A stretch of DNA of 48,661 nt from Actinomycetes bacterium. GTDB lineage: Bacteria; Actinomycetota; Actinomycetes; Mycobacteriales; Mycobacteriaceae. Below the pieces are notes generated by a model that had not been told where the DNA came from, searched no databases, and saw only the letters and a list, made by a program, of their open reading frames with translations. The stretch is taken from contig JAEYMI010000002.1 of assembly GCA_023461275.1 (NCBI GenBank), positions 1 to 48,661 of the forward strand, written 5' to 3'. Positions 9,280-16,666 of the stretch are shown piece by piece. Position 1 is the stretch's first letter. The number at the start of each line of letters is the position of its first letter. Position numbers and translations under genes: made by a program.

Positions 9280-10149
9280 TCAGGCCTTTCCGCGCCACGG
9301 CACCAGGCGGTGCTCGATCATCCGAAGTATTCCGTCGATGACAAGACCCGACAGTCCGATGAGGACAATGCCGACAAGCACGACGGGAGTGTTGTTGTAG
9401 TTGCTGGCGTCCTTGACGACGCCACCGATGCCGGGGACACCGTTGAACAGTTCCGCGGCGACGACCGACGAGTACGCGATACCGACCGACAGCCGGATTC
9501 CGGTGAAGGTTTCCGGTGCGGCAGCAGGGATCACGACGTCGGTGATCACCTCGCGTCGGCTCGCGCCGAGTGCGCGGGCGGCCTCGATCAGTGAGACCGG
9601 CGCGGCACTGACCGCAGCGGTGGTGGCCACCGCGGCCGGCGGCAGCGCGGCCAGTGCGAGCAGGGTGATCTTGGGTGCCTCGTCGATGCCCAGCCAGATG
9701 ACCAGCAGGAAGAAGTAAGCGAGCGGCGGAAGGGCCCGTAGGAAGGTCAACCACGGTTCCAGCAGGCGTCGCACCCACGGGATGGAACCCATGACCAGCC
9801 CCAGGATCACGCCCGCGACCACACCGATCACCACGCCGACGAAGACGCGACGCAGCGTCATGTACAGGTGTTCCCACCAGTAGTAGCCGGCATAGCCGAT
9901 GACACCGTTGTGGGTGGTGGACATGTCGATGAACGCCTGCCACACGGTGCCCAGGCGCGGCACGAAGGTCTCACTCCAGACGCCGCTGACCGCCACGAGC
10001 TGCCAGACAGCCAGGAACAGCACCAACGAGATCAGTGGCAGCCCGAGCTGTGCCGCGAGCCCACGCAGCCGCGACGATCGTGTCACCGATCCGGTGCCCG
10101 GTTGGTCGCCCTGCTGCTCGTCGGGCGTGATATCGACGAATAATGTCAC
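9280..10149 (-). CDS. tauC: Sulfonate/taurine ABC importer permease
   Basis: 289 aa with about six hydrophobic spans and the EAA loop EAARALGASRREVITDVVIP, which docks to the ATPase. Sequences such as LRALPPLAYFFLLVIWLG are characteristic of the SsuC/TauC group. The start is GTG at 10149 with no Shine-Dalgarno; a weak -10-like TACATA ends 6 nt upstream, suggesting a leaderless message. It is the first gene of the three-gene importer operon, 100 bp after the TauE-type gene. Confidence 0.88.
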   Translation of the reverse strand: MTLFVDITPDEQQGDQPGTGSVTRSSRLRGLAAQLGLPLISLVLFLAVWQLVAVSGVWSETFVPRLGTVWQAFIDMSTTHNGVIGYAGYYWWEHLYMTLRRVFVGVVIGVVAGVILGLVMGSIPWVRRLLEPWLTFLRALPPLAYFFLLVIWLGIDEAPKITLLALAALPPAAVATTAAVSAAPVSLIEAARALGASRREVITDVVIPAAAPETFTGIRLSVGIAYSSVVAAELFNGVPGIGGVVKDASNYNNTPVVLVGIVLIGLSGLVIDGILRMIEHRLVPWRGKA

Positions 10150-10249
10150 CGTGCATATGTACCGGTTGACGATCGTTCAGCGGCGACTTTGCCTCAGCGA
10201 GAACGTAAGTGCCCGACGACTTGCCTTCGCGATGTCTCGGACTCCGGCC

Positions 10250-10996
10250 TCAGCCGAATGCCAGCCAGCCCGCGAGCCCGAGCCCGCCGAGGCCCACCGC
10301 GATCCGCAACGGTCCCGGCGGGAGGCGCCGCACCACCGGCGGGCCACACCAACCACCCACGAAACAACCGATCGCCATCGCCGCCGCGGCCGACCAGTGC
10401 ACTGGGCCGGAGATCATGAAGATCACGGCGGCAACGGTATTGGCGATACCGAGCAACACTGATTTGGTCAGGGTGGCCCGCCAGAGCGGCTGGGCGGTGA
10501 CCACCAGCGCCAGTGCGAGGAACATGATGCCCGCGCCGGCACCGAAGTAGCCGCCGTACACCGAGATCACCAGGGTCCCGAGAAGATAGGCCAGCGGCCG
10601 CTCCTCGGACTCGCCGATCACCAGCCGGCGTAACAGCGGCTGACATAGCAGCGCGATCGCGGCCAGCGCAACGAGATACGGCACCACCACCTCGAAAGCG
10701 CTTGGCGGCGTGATCAACAAGACGACGGCGCCGATGATGCCGCCGATCAACGCGGCAATCGAGCAGGCGATCAGCGGTCGCCGGTCACCGTCGAGCAGAA
10801 CCTTCCCCGACCTGGTGAGGCTCCCGACACCGACGGTCACCAGCGCCACCGTGTTGGTCACGTTCGCCGCCAGTGGTGGGATACCCACGGCCAACAGCGC
10901 CGGATAACTGACCACCGACGCGAGTCCGGTGATGTAGCCGACCAGCCCCGCGGCGAAGCCGGCGAGCACCAGGAACAACAGGTCGAGGATGCTCAC
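10250..10996 (-). CDS. TauE/SafE family membrane transporter (probable sulfite/anion exporter)
   Basis: 248 aa with about eight hydrophobic segments in the two-repeat TauE/SafE pattern, including GLVGYITGLASVVSYPALL and the second-half counterpart GGYFGAGAGIMFLAL. Family members export sulfite or organosulfonates. Next to tauABCD an exporter for excess sulfite released by the dioxygenase is the natural reading. The start is GTG at 10996, 33 bp after the purH stop; the gene may be read through from purNH or have its own promoter. Confidence 0.82.
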   Translation of the reverse strand: MSILDLLFLVLAGFAAGLVGYITGLASVVSYPALLAVGIPPLAANVTNTVALVTVGVGSLTRSGKVLLDGDRRPLIACSIAALIGGIIGAVVLLITPPSAFEVVVPYLVALAAIALLCQPLLRRLVIGESEERPLAYLLGTLVISVYGGYFGAGAGIMFLALALVVTAQPLWRATLTKSVLLGIANTVAAVIFMISGPVHWSAAAAMAIGCFVGGWCGPPVVRRLPPGPLRIAVGLGGLGLAGWLAFG

Positions 10997-11029
10997 CGGG
11001 GTGTGATGGACCGTGCCGTCGGGTGCGGC

Positions 11030-12655
11030 TCAGTGCGCGAAATGCCGTGCGCCGGTGAGGTAGAGCGTGACCCCGGCCTCCGACGCGGCATCGATCACCT
11101 CGTTGTCGCGGATCGATCCGCCCGGTTGCACAACGGCGGCGACACCGGCGTTGAGCAGCACCTGCAGGCCATCGGGGAAGGGGAAGAAGGCATCCGACGC
11201 CGCAGCGCTTCCGGCCGCCCGGTCACCGGCCCGGTTGACGGCCAGATGCGCCGAGTCGACGCGGTTGACCTGTCCCATCCCGACGCCGACCGAGGCACCG
11301 TCCTTGGCCAGCAGAATCGCGTTCGACTTCACCGAACGGCATGCACGCCAAGCGAATTCCAGGTCGGCAATAGTGGCCGGATCGGCCGGATGGCCGGCCG
11401 CCAAGGTCCAGTTCTCGGGACTGTCACCCGACGCGTCGAGGATGTCGCGCTGCTGCATCAGCAGCCCGCCGGAAATCGGACGGATCTCGGCACCGGCCCG
11501 CTGTGGTGCCTGCGCGGCCAGGATACGAATGTTCTTCTTGCGCTTGAGCACCGACAACGCGCCGTCCTCGTAACCGGGCGCGATGATCACCTCGGTGAAG
11601 ATCTCGGCGACCTGCTCGGCCATCGCCACGGTGATCTCCCGGTTGGCCGCGATCACTCCGCCGTAGGCGCTGACCGGATCACAGGCGTGCGCCTTGCGGT
11701 GCGCCTCGGCGATGTCGGCGCCGACCGCGATGCCACAGGGATTGGCGTGCTTGATGATCGCCACGGCCGGGGCGTCGAAGTCGTGGGCGCTGCGCCACGC
11801 GGCGTCGGAGTCGGTGTAGTTGTTGTAGCTCATCTCCTTACCGTGCAGCTGCTGCGCGGTGGCCAGGCCGGGCGCGGCGTCAGTGCCGACGTAGAGGGCT
11901 GCGGCCTGATGTGGATTCTCGCCGTACCGCAGCGTCGCCGACCGCGTCCACGTGGCGCCCAGCCAAGCCGGGAAGATACCGGCCGACGGTTGCGCATCGG
12001 CGGGCTCGGTGGGTGCGGTCTCCGGCGGTGCCACCACCGACGACATCCACGACGCAACCGCCACGTCATACTCGGCGGTGTGCTCGAATGCCTTGGCGGC
12101 CAGTCGTTTACGTTGATCCAGGGTGAACCCGCCGGCGGCCACCGCGTCGCGGACCGCGTCGTAATCGGTGGGGCTGACCACCACCGCGACCGACGGATGG
12201 TTCTTCGCCGCGCCGCGCACCATCGACGGGCCACCGATGTCGATCTGCTCGACGCACTCGTCCGGCGAAGCTCCCGAGGCCACGGTGTCGGCAAACGGAT
12301 ACAGGTTGACGACGACGAGTTCGAAGGTGGCGATACCCAGGTCGGAGAGCTGCTCGAGGTGCGACTCCTTACGGGTGTCGGCGAGAATGCCGGCATGCAC
12401 GTTGGGATGCAGCGTCTTCACGCGTCCCTCCAGGCACTCCGGGAAGCCGGTCAGCTCGGACACCTCGATGACCGGCACACCCTCGGCGGCAATGGTTTTG
12501 GCGGTCGACCCGGTGGACACGATCTCCACTCCCGCGCCGTGCAGGGCGGTGGCCAGTTCGGCGAGGCCGGACTTGTCGTAGACGCTGATCAGCGCCCGAC
12601 GGACCGGGCGCTGCCCAGCTGCCGTGGTGTTGGCTGAAGCTGACGGTGTATTCAC
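11030..12655 (-). CDS. purH: Bifunctional AICAR transformylase/IMP cyclohydrolase
   Basis: 541 aa, normal for PurH. The N-terminal MGS-like IMP cyclohydrolase domain starts at RRALISVYDKSGLAELA and includes STGSTAKTIAAEGV and GRVKTLHPNVHAGIL. The C-terminal AICAR formyltransferase domain has LRYGENPHQAAALY, the KHANPCGIA motif and ends near YLTGARHFAH. It carries out the last two steps of IMP synthesis. The start is GTG at 12655, overlapping the purN stop by GTGA. A much longer upstream frame runs through purN and is spurious. The gene order matches Rv0956-Rv0957. Confidence 0.97.
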   Translation of the reverse strand: MNTPSASANTTAAGQRPVRRALISVYDKSGLAELATALHGAGVEIVSTGSTAKTIAAEGVPVIEVSELTGFPECLEGRVKTLHPNVHAGILADTRKESHLEQLSDLGIATFELVVVNLYPFADTVASGASPDECVEQIDIGGPSMVRGAAKNHPSVAVVVSPTDYDAVRDAVAAGGFTLDQRKRLAAKAFEHTAEYDVAVASWMSSVVAPPETAPTEPADAQPSAGIFPAWLGATWTRSATLRYGENPHQAAALYVGTDAAPGLATAQQLHGKEMSYNNYTDSDAAWRSAHDFDAPAVAIIKHANPCGIAVGADIAEAHRKAHACDPVSAYGGVIAANREITVAMAEQVAEIFTEVIIAPGYEDGALSVLKRKKNIRILAAQAPQRAGAEIRPISGGLLMQQRDILDASGDSPENWTLAAGHPADPATIADLEFAWRACRSVKSNAILLAKDGASVGVGMGQVNRVDSAHLAVNRAGDRAAGSAAASDAFFPFPDGLQVLLNAGVAAVVQPGGSIRDNEVIDAASEAGVTLYLTGARHFAH

Positions 12656-13287
12656 GGAATGCGTGCCTTTCGTCCGGTGATGACCACGCCACGGGTGGCC
12701 ACCTTGGCCACCACATCGGGGAGCAGCACCCGCTCCACCGACTTGATTCGTTCGTGCAGAGTGTCCTCGGTGTCGTCGGGTCCGACCATCACCGGGGCCT
12801 GCGCGAGGATCGGCCCGGTGTCGACCCCTTCGTCGACGAGGTGGATGGTGACGCCGGTGACCTTGACGCCGTGCGCCAGGGCGTCGGAGACGCCGTGGGC
12901 ACCGGGGAACGACGGCAGCAACGCCGGATGCGAGTTGACGATGTGCCCACCGAAACGGCCGAGAAAGCTCGGCCCCAGGATCTTCATGAATCCCGCGGTG
13001 ACAATCCACTCGGGGCCACGGCCGGCGATCAGCTCGGTCAACGCGACGTCCCACGCATTCCGGTCGGGGTAGTCGGCAACACGCACCACGTCGACGGGAA
13101 CACCGGCTCGCTCGGCGATCGTCGCGGCCCGGCAATCACGGTCGACGACAACGCCGATCACCTCGAACGGGGCGTCGCCATGGGCGGTGTAGCCGAGCAG
13201 GGATTCGAGCAGGCTGCCGGTTCCCGACGCCATCACCACGACAGGTATCCGGGCGCCGGACACGGGATCGTCGGGCGCGTCGGTCAC
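12652..13287 (-). CDS. purN: Phosphoribosylglycinamide formyltransferase
   Basis: 211 aa. The phosphate-binding start is VVMASGTGSLLESLL. Catalytic N118 and H120 lie in HIVNSHPALLPSFPG, and D156 in VDEGVDTGPI. It transfers the formyl group of 10-formyl-THF to GAR in purine synthesis. The GTG at 13287 lacks a Shine-Dalgarno sequence but follows a TAGGCT -10 box by 6 nt, so translation from a leaderless mRNA is likely. It is coupled to purH. Confidence 0.96.
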   Translation of the reverse strand: MTDAPDDPVSGARIPVVVMASGTGSLLESLLGYTAHGDAPFEVIGVVVDRDCRAATIAERAGVPVDVVRVADYPDRNAWDVALTELIAGRGPEWIVTAGFMKILGPSFLGRFGGHIVNSHPALLPSFPGAHGVSDALAHGVKVTGVTIHLVDEGVDTGPILAQAPVMVGPDDTEDTLHERIKSVERVLLPDVVAKVATRGVVITGRKARIP

Positions 13288-13293
13288 ACAGCG

Positions 13294-13299
13294 AGCCTA
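13294..13299 (-). promoter_or_regulatory. -10 box of the purNH promoter, leaderless configuration
   Basis: Minus-strand TAGGCT matches TAnnnT, and 6 nt separate it from the purN GTG, placing the transcription start at or next to the initiation codon. No -35 is recognisable, as is common in this order. Confidence 0.5.
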
Positions 13300-13348
13300 G
13301 TGGGCGGCGCTGAAAGCCCGGCGATCGGGGCAGATCAGGTGCGGCCGA

Positions 13349-14893
13349 TCAGATGCGACGACTACCCGGATCGGACGTGACCTCGTCGCGAGGTGCGGCG
13401 TCCAAGTCCAGGTCGTCGACGACGCCTACGGCGGTATCGCGGTCCTGGTCGGCCTCGTCCTCGTGGGTACGGTTCTCGTCGGTCTGGTCCTCGTCGGAAA
13501 GGTCCTGGTCCGCGCGGTCCTCATCGTGACGGTCGGCATCGACGAAGTCCTCGTCGATGTCGTAGTCCTCGTCGGCGTCGTAGCCCTCGTCGGCGTAATC
13601 CTGGTCGGCGTAGTGCTCGTCGGTGAGGTAGTCGTCCTCGAAACCGGCGCCGTCGAACTCATCGGCCCAGTCGTCGAAGTCGTCGAATCCGTGCACCCGC
13701 TCGCGCGCGGCACGCGTCGACGGCAGGCACGTGTGAATGAGTCCCACCACGAAGCCCACGACGAGGATCCAGCCCAGCGTGAACACGCCCGCGGATGTCA
13801 CGTTCACCGCGGCGTCGCCCAGCTCGCCCAGCTCGCCGCCGGCCATCGCGGTGCCGATGACCATCAGTGTCGTCGCGAGGGCAGCGGCGACCGCCACCGA
13901 ACGGAAGTTCGCCATCGGGTCGAGGTCGCGGCAACGCAGGGCGACGAACACCGCGACACTCATCGGCACGATCAGGCCGAGCAGACCCCAGTAGCCCAGA
14001 CCGCCGTCGGGCAGTATGCCCAGCACCGGAAGTGGCGGTACCGCACCACCTCGAGCGGCGAACAGGTCGACCGATGCACCGCCGATGTGGGCGTCGGAGC
14101 CGACGAGGACGGCTGCGGCTCCGATGATCAGATTCGGCAGGTAGAGCAACGACATCACCAGTAAGCCGAGCATGCCGTCGAAGTCGTAGCCGTCGGCCAT
14201 CAGCGCGCCGACGGTCCCCCAAGCCAGCACCAGTCGAACGACCACGAGTGCAGCGCCGGCGGCCAGGAACGCGATGACCGCGATGGTTCCGTAGCGCAGG
14301 CCACGTCGGTCGGCCGGACCGATGGCCAGGCGCGTGCCCAGTTGTCGGCGGCGATCCCAGGCGATACCCGCGAGCGCCGCGCCGCCGTGCAGACCAAGCG
14401 TGTAGCCGAAGGCGAGCAATGGGTTGGGGCTCTGGATCGGCAGAACCGACGATCCGTCCATGACCACCGCCAGCGAGATCGCGGTGACCAGCATCGGACC
14501 GCCGATGGCGGCCAGACCAACCGCGAGCAGTTCGGTGGGATCGGCGCGGTCGGCGGCGGCCGAGGCCGTCATCCGGGCGGCGCCGGCGACCACGATCATG
14601 GTGGGTAGCAGGGGCAGCACGCCGATGGTGACTCCGCTGACCGTGAGCGGGACCTGGTGCACCGCCAGCCAGAACCCGGCAACAGCGCTGCCCAGCCCGG
14701 TCAATCCACTCTGCGCCATCAGCAGTACCGCGAGGGCGATGACGGCTGCCGTGATCAGAACCGCGACCGGGATGGCGAACGCCACCAGAACCAGGGCCCG
14801 AGCCGCATGGTCGCCGGCTTCCTGGTGGGCGCGGTGTGCTCGCCGCGCGGCGCGCAGCCGCGATGCGAGGTCGTCGGTAATGGGAGCAGACAT
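13349..14893 (-). CDS. perM: PerM-like (DUF6350) cell-division membrane protein with an acidic tail
   Basis: 514 aa. After a short cytoplasmic N-terminus there are about ten hydrophobic helices (residues 30-400), then a tail of about 110 residues that is dominated by Asp and Glu. The position next to purN and the topology match Rv0955 of M. tuberculosis. That protein (PerM) is reported to support the divisome, possibly by stabilising FtsB, and is needed for persistence. The tail has five-residue periodicity (DEDRA, DQDLS, DEDQT) from 15-bp repeats. Whether orthologues share such a long tail I cannot check. The ATG at 14893 is the natural start. The symbol is by synteny and topology. Confidence 0.78.
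   Translation of the reverse strand: MSAPITDDLASRLRAARRAHRAHQEAGDHAARALVLVAFAIPVAVLITAAVIALAVLLMAQSGLTGLGSAVAGFWLAVHQVPLTVSGVTIGVLPLLPTMIVVAGAARMTASAAADRADPTELLAVGLAAIGGPMLVTAISLAVVMDGSSVLPIQSPNPLLAFGYTLGLHGGAALAGIAWDRRRQLGTRLAIGPADRRGLRYGTIAVIAFLAAGAALVVVRLVLAWGTVGALMADGYDFDGMLGLLVMSLLYLPNLIIGAAAVLVGSDAHIGGASVDLFAARGGAVPPLPVLGILPDGGLGYWGLLGLIVPMSVAVFVALRCRDLDPMANFRSVAVAAALATTLMVIGTAMAGGELGELGDAAVNVTSAGVFTLGWILVVGFVVGLIHTCLPSTRAARERVHGFDDFDDWADEFDGAGFEDDYLTDEHYADQDYADEGYDADEDYDIDEDFVDADRHDEDRADQDLSDEDQTDENRTHEDEADQDRDTAVGVVDDLDLDAAPRDEVTSDPGSRRI
13442..13561. repeat. 15-bp periodic repeat in the acidic tail of the PerM-like gene
   Basis: Eight successive 15-bp units begin with gtcctcgtc or a variant (for example at 13442, 13457, 13472, 13487, 13502 and 13517). 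The periodicity fades but continues towards about 13635. Each unit encodes five residues rich in Asp/Glu on the minus strand. Confidence 0.75.
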
Positions 14894-15213
14894 CCCATCG
14901 AGGGTGTCACGACCAGGTCGTCACACTGCTCCGACGCGCCGCACCAACCTCAGAAAGCAACTTGCGTCGCATCGGGCGTTCGCAGGTTCGGCCCACGTTG
15001 GGGGGTCTCCGACGTCCGGAGCGATCGCGAGCTTGGCACAACCTCGGTCAGAGCGACAGCCGGCGTCGATAATCTACGCGACCATCCCCAGACACCGAGC
15101 CTGTGCCAAGCACTCACGCCTTCGTCGACAGCCGGCCGCGCGCGGACGCGGGGCGAGCTTCCAGTCCCGAAACCAGGCAGCGAGCGGGTGCTACTCGATG
15201 AGCAACTGTGCTG
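14894..15213. other. Intergenic region between the Rv0954-like and PerM-like genes
   Basis: 320 bp without a supported gene. It should contain the PerM-gene promoter and the 3' end of the Rv0954-like transcript. A minus-strand TAGATT (15076-15071) fits a -10 box but would give a leader of about 170 nt. It lies inside a long inverted repeat listed separately. No tRNA or riboswitch was recognised. Confidence 0.5.
15031..15111. repeat. 18-bp inverted repeat with a 45-bp spacer
   Basis: The arms are 15031-15048 (gcttggcacaacctcggt) and 15094-15111. The right arm is the reverse complement of the left at 16 of 18 positions, including ten in a row at the outer end. The spacer contains a TAGATT -10-like box on the minus strand. 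It could be a pair of inverted operator sites or the stem of a structured RNA. Confidence 0.7.
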
Positions 15214-16557
15214 TCAGCGACCCTTGGACTGCGGATCGGTTGTGCTGATCACGGTGGTGGCGTTGTCACCGGAGGTGTCGGTTGCCTTGCGGTCGGAGGC
15301 GCCCCGGTCAGAAGCCTTGTACTCGCCTGCCTGGTAGTCGGCGACCTTGTAGTCCGGCGACAACGGGTCGGCCGCCGACGCTGCCGATCCTGCCGGTTTG
15401 GCAGCGGCGTCGGTCGGCGAGCTCACCGACGGCGCCGGGGTGCTGTACAGCGGCGAACCCGATGGGGTGCTCAACGACGGGGCACTTGCCGACGCGGCGC
15501 TTGCCGCGGAAGCTCCGGCCGACGGGGCCTGCGCGTAAGCCGACGGATCGTACGACACCGACTGCTGCGCACCCGCCTTCTCATACGCAGCGGCACTCTC
15601 GTACGCACTGGCCTGTGCCTGCCCGTAGCCGCCCGCGACCTGCGCGGCCGGCTCGGCGGGGGTCACCGAAGGGGTGACAGCGGGAGTCGCTTCGGCAACC
15701 GCGGCGACCGGCGCATCGGCCGACGACGCGACCTTGACCACCTTCGCGTCGACCAGCAGCCAGAACACTGCGAGCGCGGCCGCGATGATGGCGAGAATCA
15801 GGAGCAGCAGACCGCCCCACGACGACTTGTACTCGACGACGTTGGAGCTGGCTTGGCTGCCACTCGAGTACTGGAAGATCATGACCAGGGCGCCGACCAC
15901 CGCGAACGCGGCCACGACCGGCGTCACCCGGGCGTCGAGCTTGGGCAGTCGGGTGGTCAGCGCGAGGATGCCTGCGGTGACGATCAGGACGTACGGGCTG
16001 TTGTACGTGTCGAACACCTTGATGCTGAACTGGCTGATGGTCACCGCCGGCGCGAATCCGAGGAACAGCACCACGACGCCGATGACCCCGAGGGCCACGG
16101 CGAGGATCTGGCCGATGTTGGCGGGCAGGCCCTGACCGGCAGGCTTGGGGGCGGAGAAGCCGTAGCCCCCCGTCGACTGGTCGAGCGCGGCCTGATCGTA
16201 TGCGGGCTGTTCGTACCCCGGCTGGCCGTAGGCCTGCTGCTCGTAGCCCGGCTGACCGTACTGCTGCCCGTAGCCCTGCGGGGTCTCCGGCTGGCCATAG
16301 GTGTAGCCGCCCTGCTGGCCGTAGCCCTGCTGCGGGTAGCCCTGGGGATAACCCTGCTGACCATAGGTGTAGCCACCCTGCTGGCCGTAGCCCTGCGGAT
16401 AGCCCTGCTGACCATAGGTGTAGCCACCCTGCTGGCCGTAGCCCGCCTGGGTGGACGGCTGCTGGTTGTAGGCACCTTGCTGCCCGTACGGCTGGCCGTA
16501 CTGCTGACCTGCGTCAGGTTGCTGAGGGTGGCCGGAACCACCGGAGGGGTAGGTCAT
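15214..16557 (-). CDS. Rv0954-like membrane protein with Gly/Tyr/Gln-rich N-terminus (DUF5336)
   Basis: 447 aa from the ATG at 16557, which has AGGAG upstream; a start at 16590 would add 11 residues with no benefit. The opening MTYPSGGSGHPQQ resembles the start of Rv0954, the 34-kDa antigenic protein homologue. Residues 10-125 are YGQQGGYTYGQQGYPQG-type repeats, followed by four hydrophobic helices (about 145-300) and an Ala/Ser/Pro-rich C-terminal tail. Rv0954 has been linked to the cell envelope and division machinery; its neighbour here is PerM-like. The exact role is unknown. Compared with Rv0954, the Tyr/Gln-rich part is before rather than after the membrane helices. Confidence 0.78.
   Translation of the reverse strand: MTYPSGGSGHPQQPDAGQQYGQPYGQQGAYNQQPSTQAGYGQQGGYTYGQQGYPQGYGQQGGYTYGQQGYPQGYPQQGYGQQGGYTYGQPETPQGYGQQYGQPGYEQQAYGQPGYEQPAYDQAALDQSTGGYGFSAPKPAGQGLPANIGQILAVALGVIGVVVLFLGFAPAVTISQFSIKVFDTYNSPYVLIVTAGILALTTRLPKLDARVTPVVAAFAVVGALVMIFQYSSGSQASSNVVEYKSSWGGLLLLILAIIAAALAVFWLLVDAKVVKVASSADAPVAAVAEATPAVTPSVTPAEPAAQVAGGYGQAQASAYESAAAYEKAGAQQSVSYDPSAYAQAPSAGASAASAASASAPSLSTPSGSPLYSTPAPSVSSPTDAAAKPAGSAASAADPLSPDYKVADYQAGEYKASDRGASDRKATDTSGDNATTVISTTDPQSKGR
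16296..16445. repeat. Repeats encoding Gly-Tyr-Gln motifs
   Basis: Three near-identical blocks starting at 16296, 16362 and 16413 (spacing 66 and 51 bp) begin cataggtgtagcc and continue through ccctgctggccgtagccc. They encode the repeated GYGQQGGYTYG segment of the Rv0954-like protein. Confidence 0.75.
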
Positions 16558-16666
16558 ATGGTTCTCCTGCTCAGATCGTCGCACCCCCATTGAGCGCGAG
16601 AAGCTCTCTGCCGACCCACGCTACCGAACGGTCAGTTCCACCGACACCGCACACCGCGCTCGGGTG

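Noticed and set aside
11003..12637. Plus-strand frame of about 540 codons opposite purH
   Set aside because: Shadow of purH; Arg/Gly/His-rich with no recognisable domain.
12656..13135. N-terminal extension of purH through purN
   Set aside because: It would overlap nearly all of purN in another frame; the GTG at 12655 gives normal PurH length with a GTGA overlap.
15208..16593. Plus-strand frame opposite the Rv0954-like gene
   Set aside because: Its low-complexity Leu/Val/Arg sequence is the mirror of the Gly-Tyr-Gln repeats and Ala/Ser tail on the minus strand.
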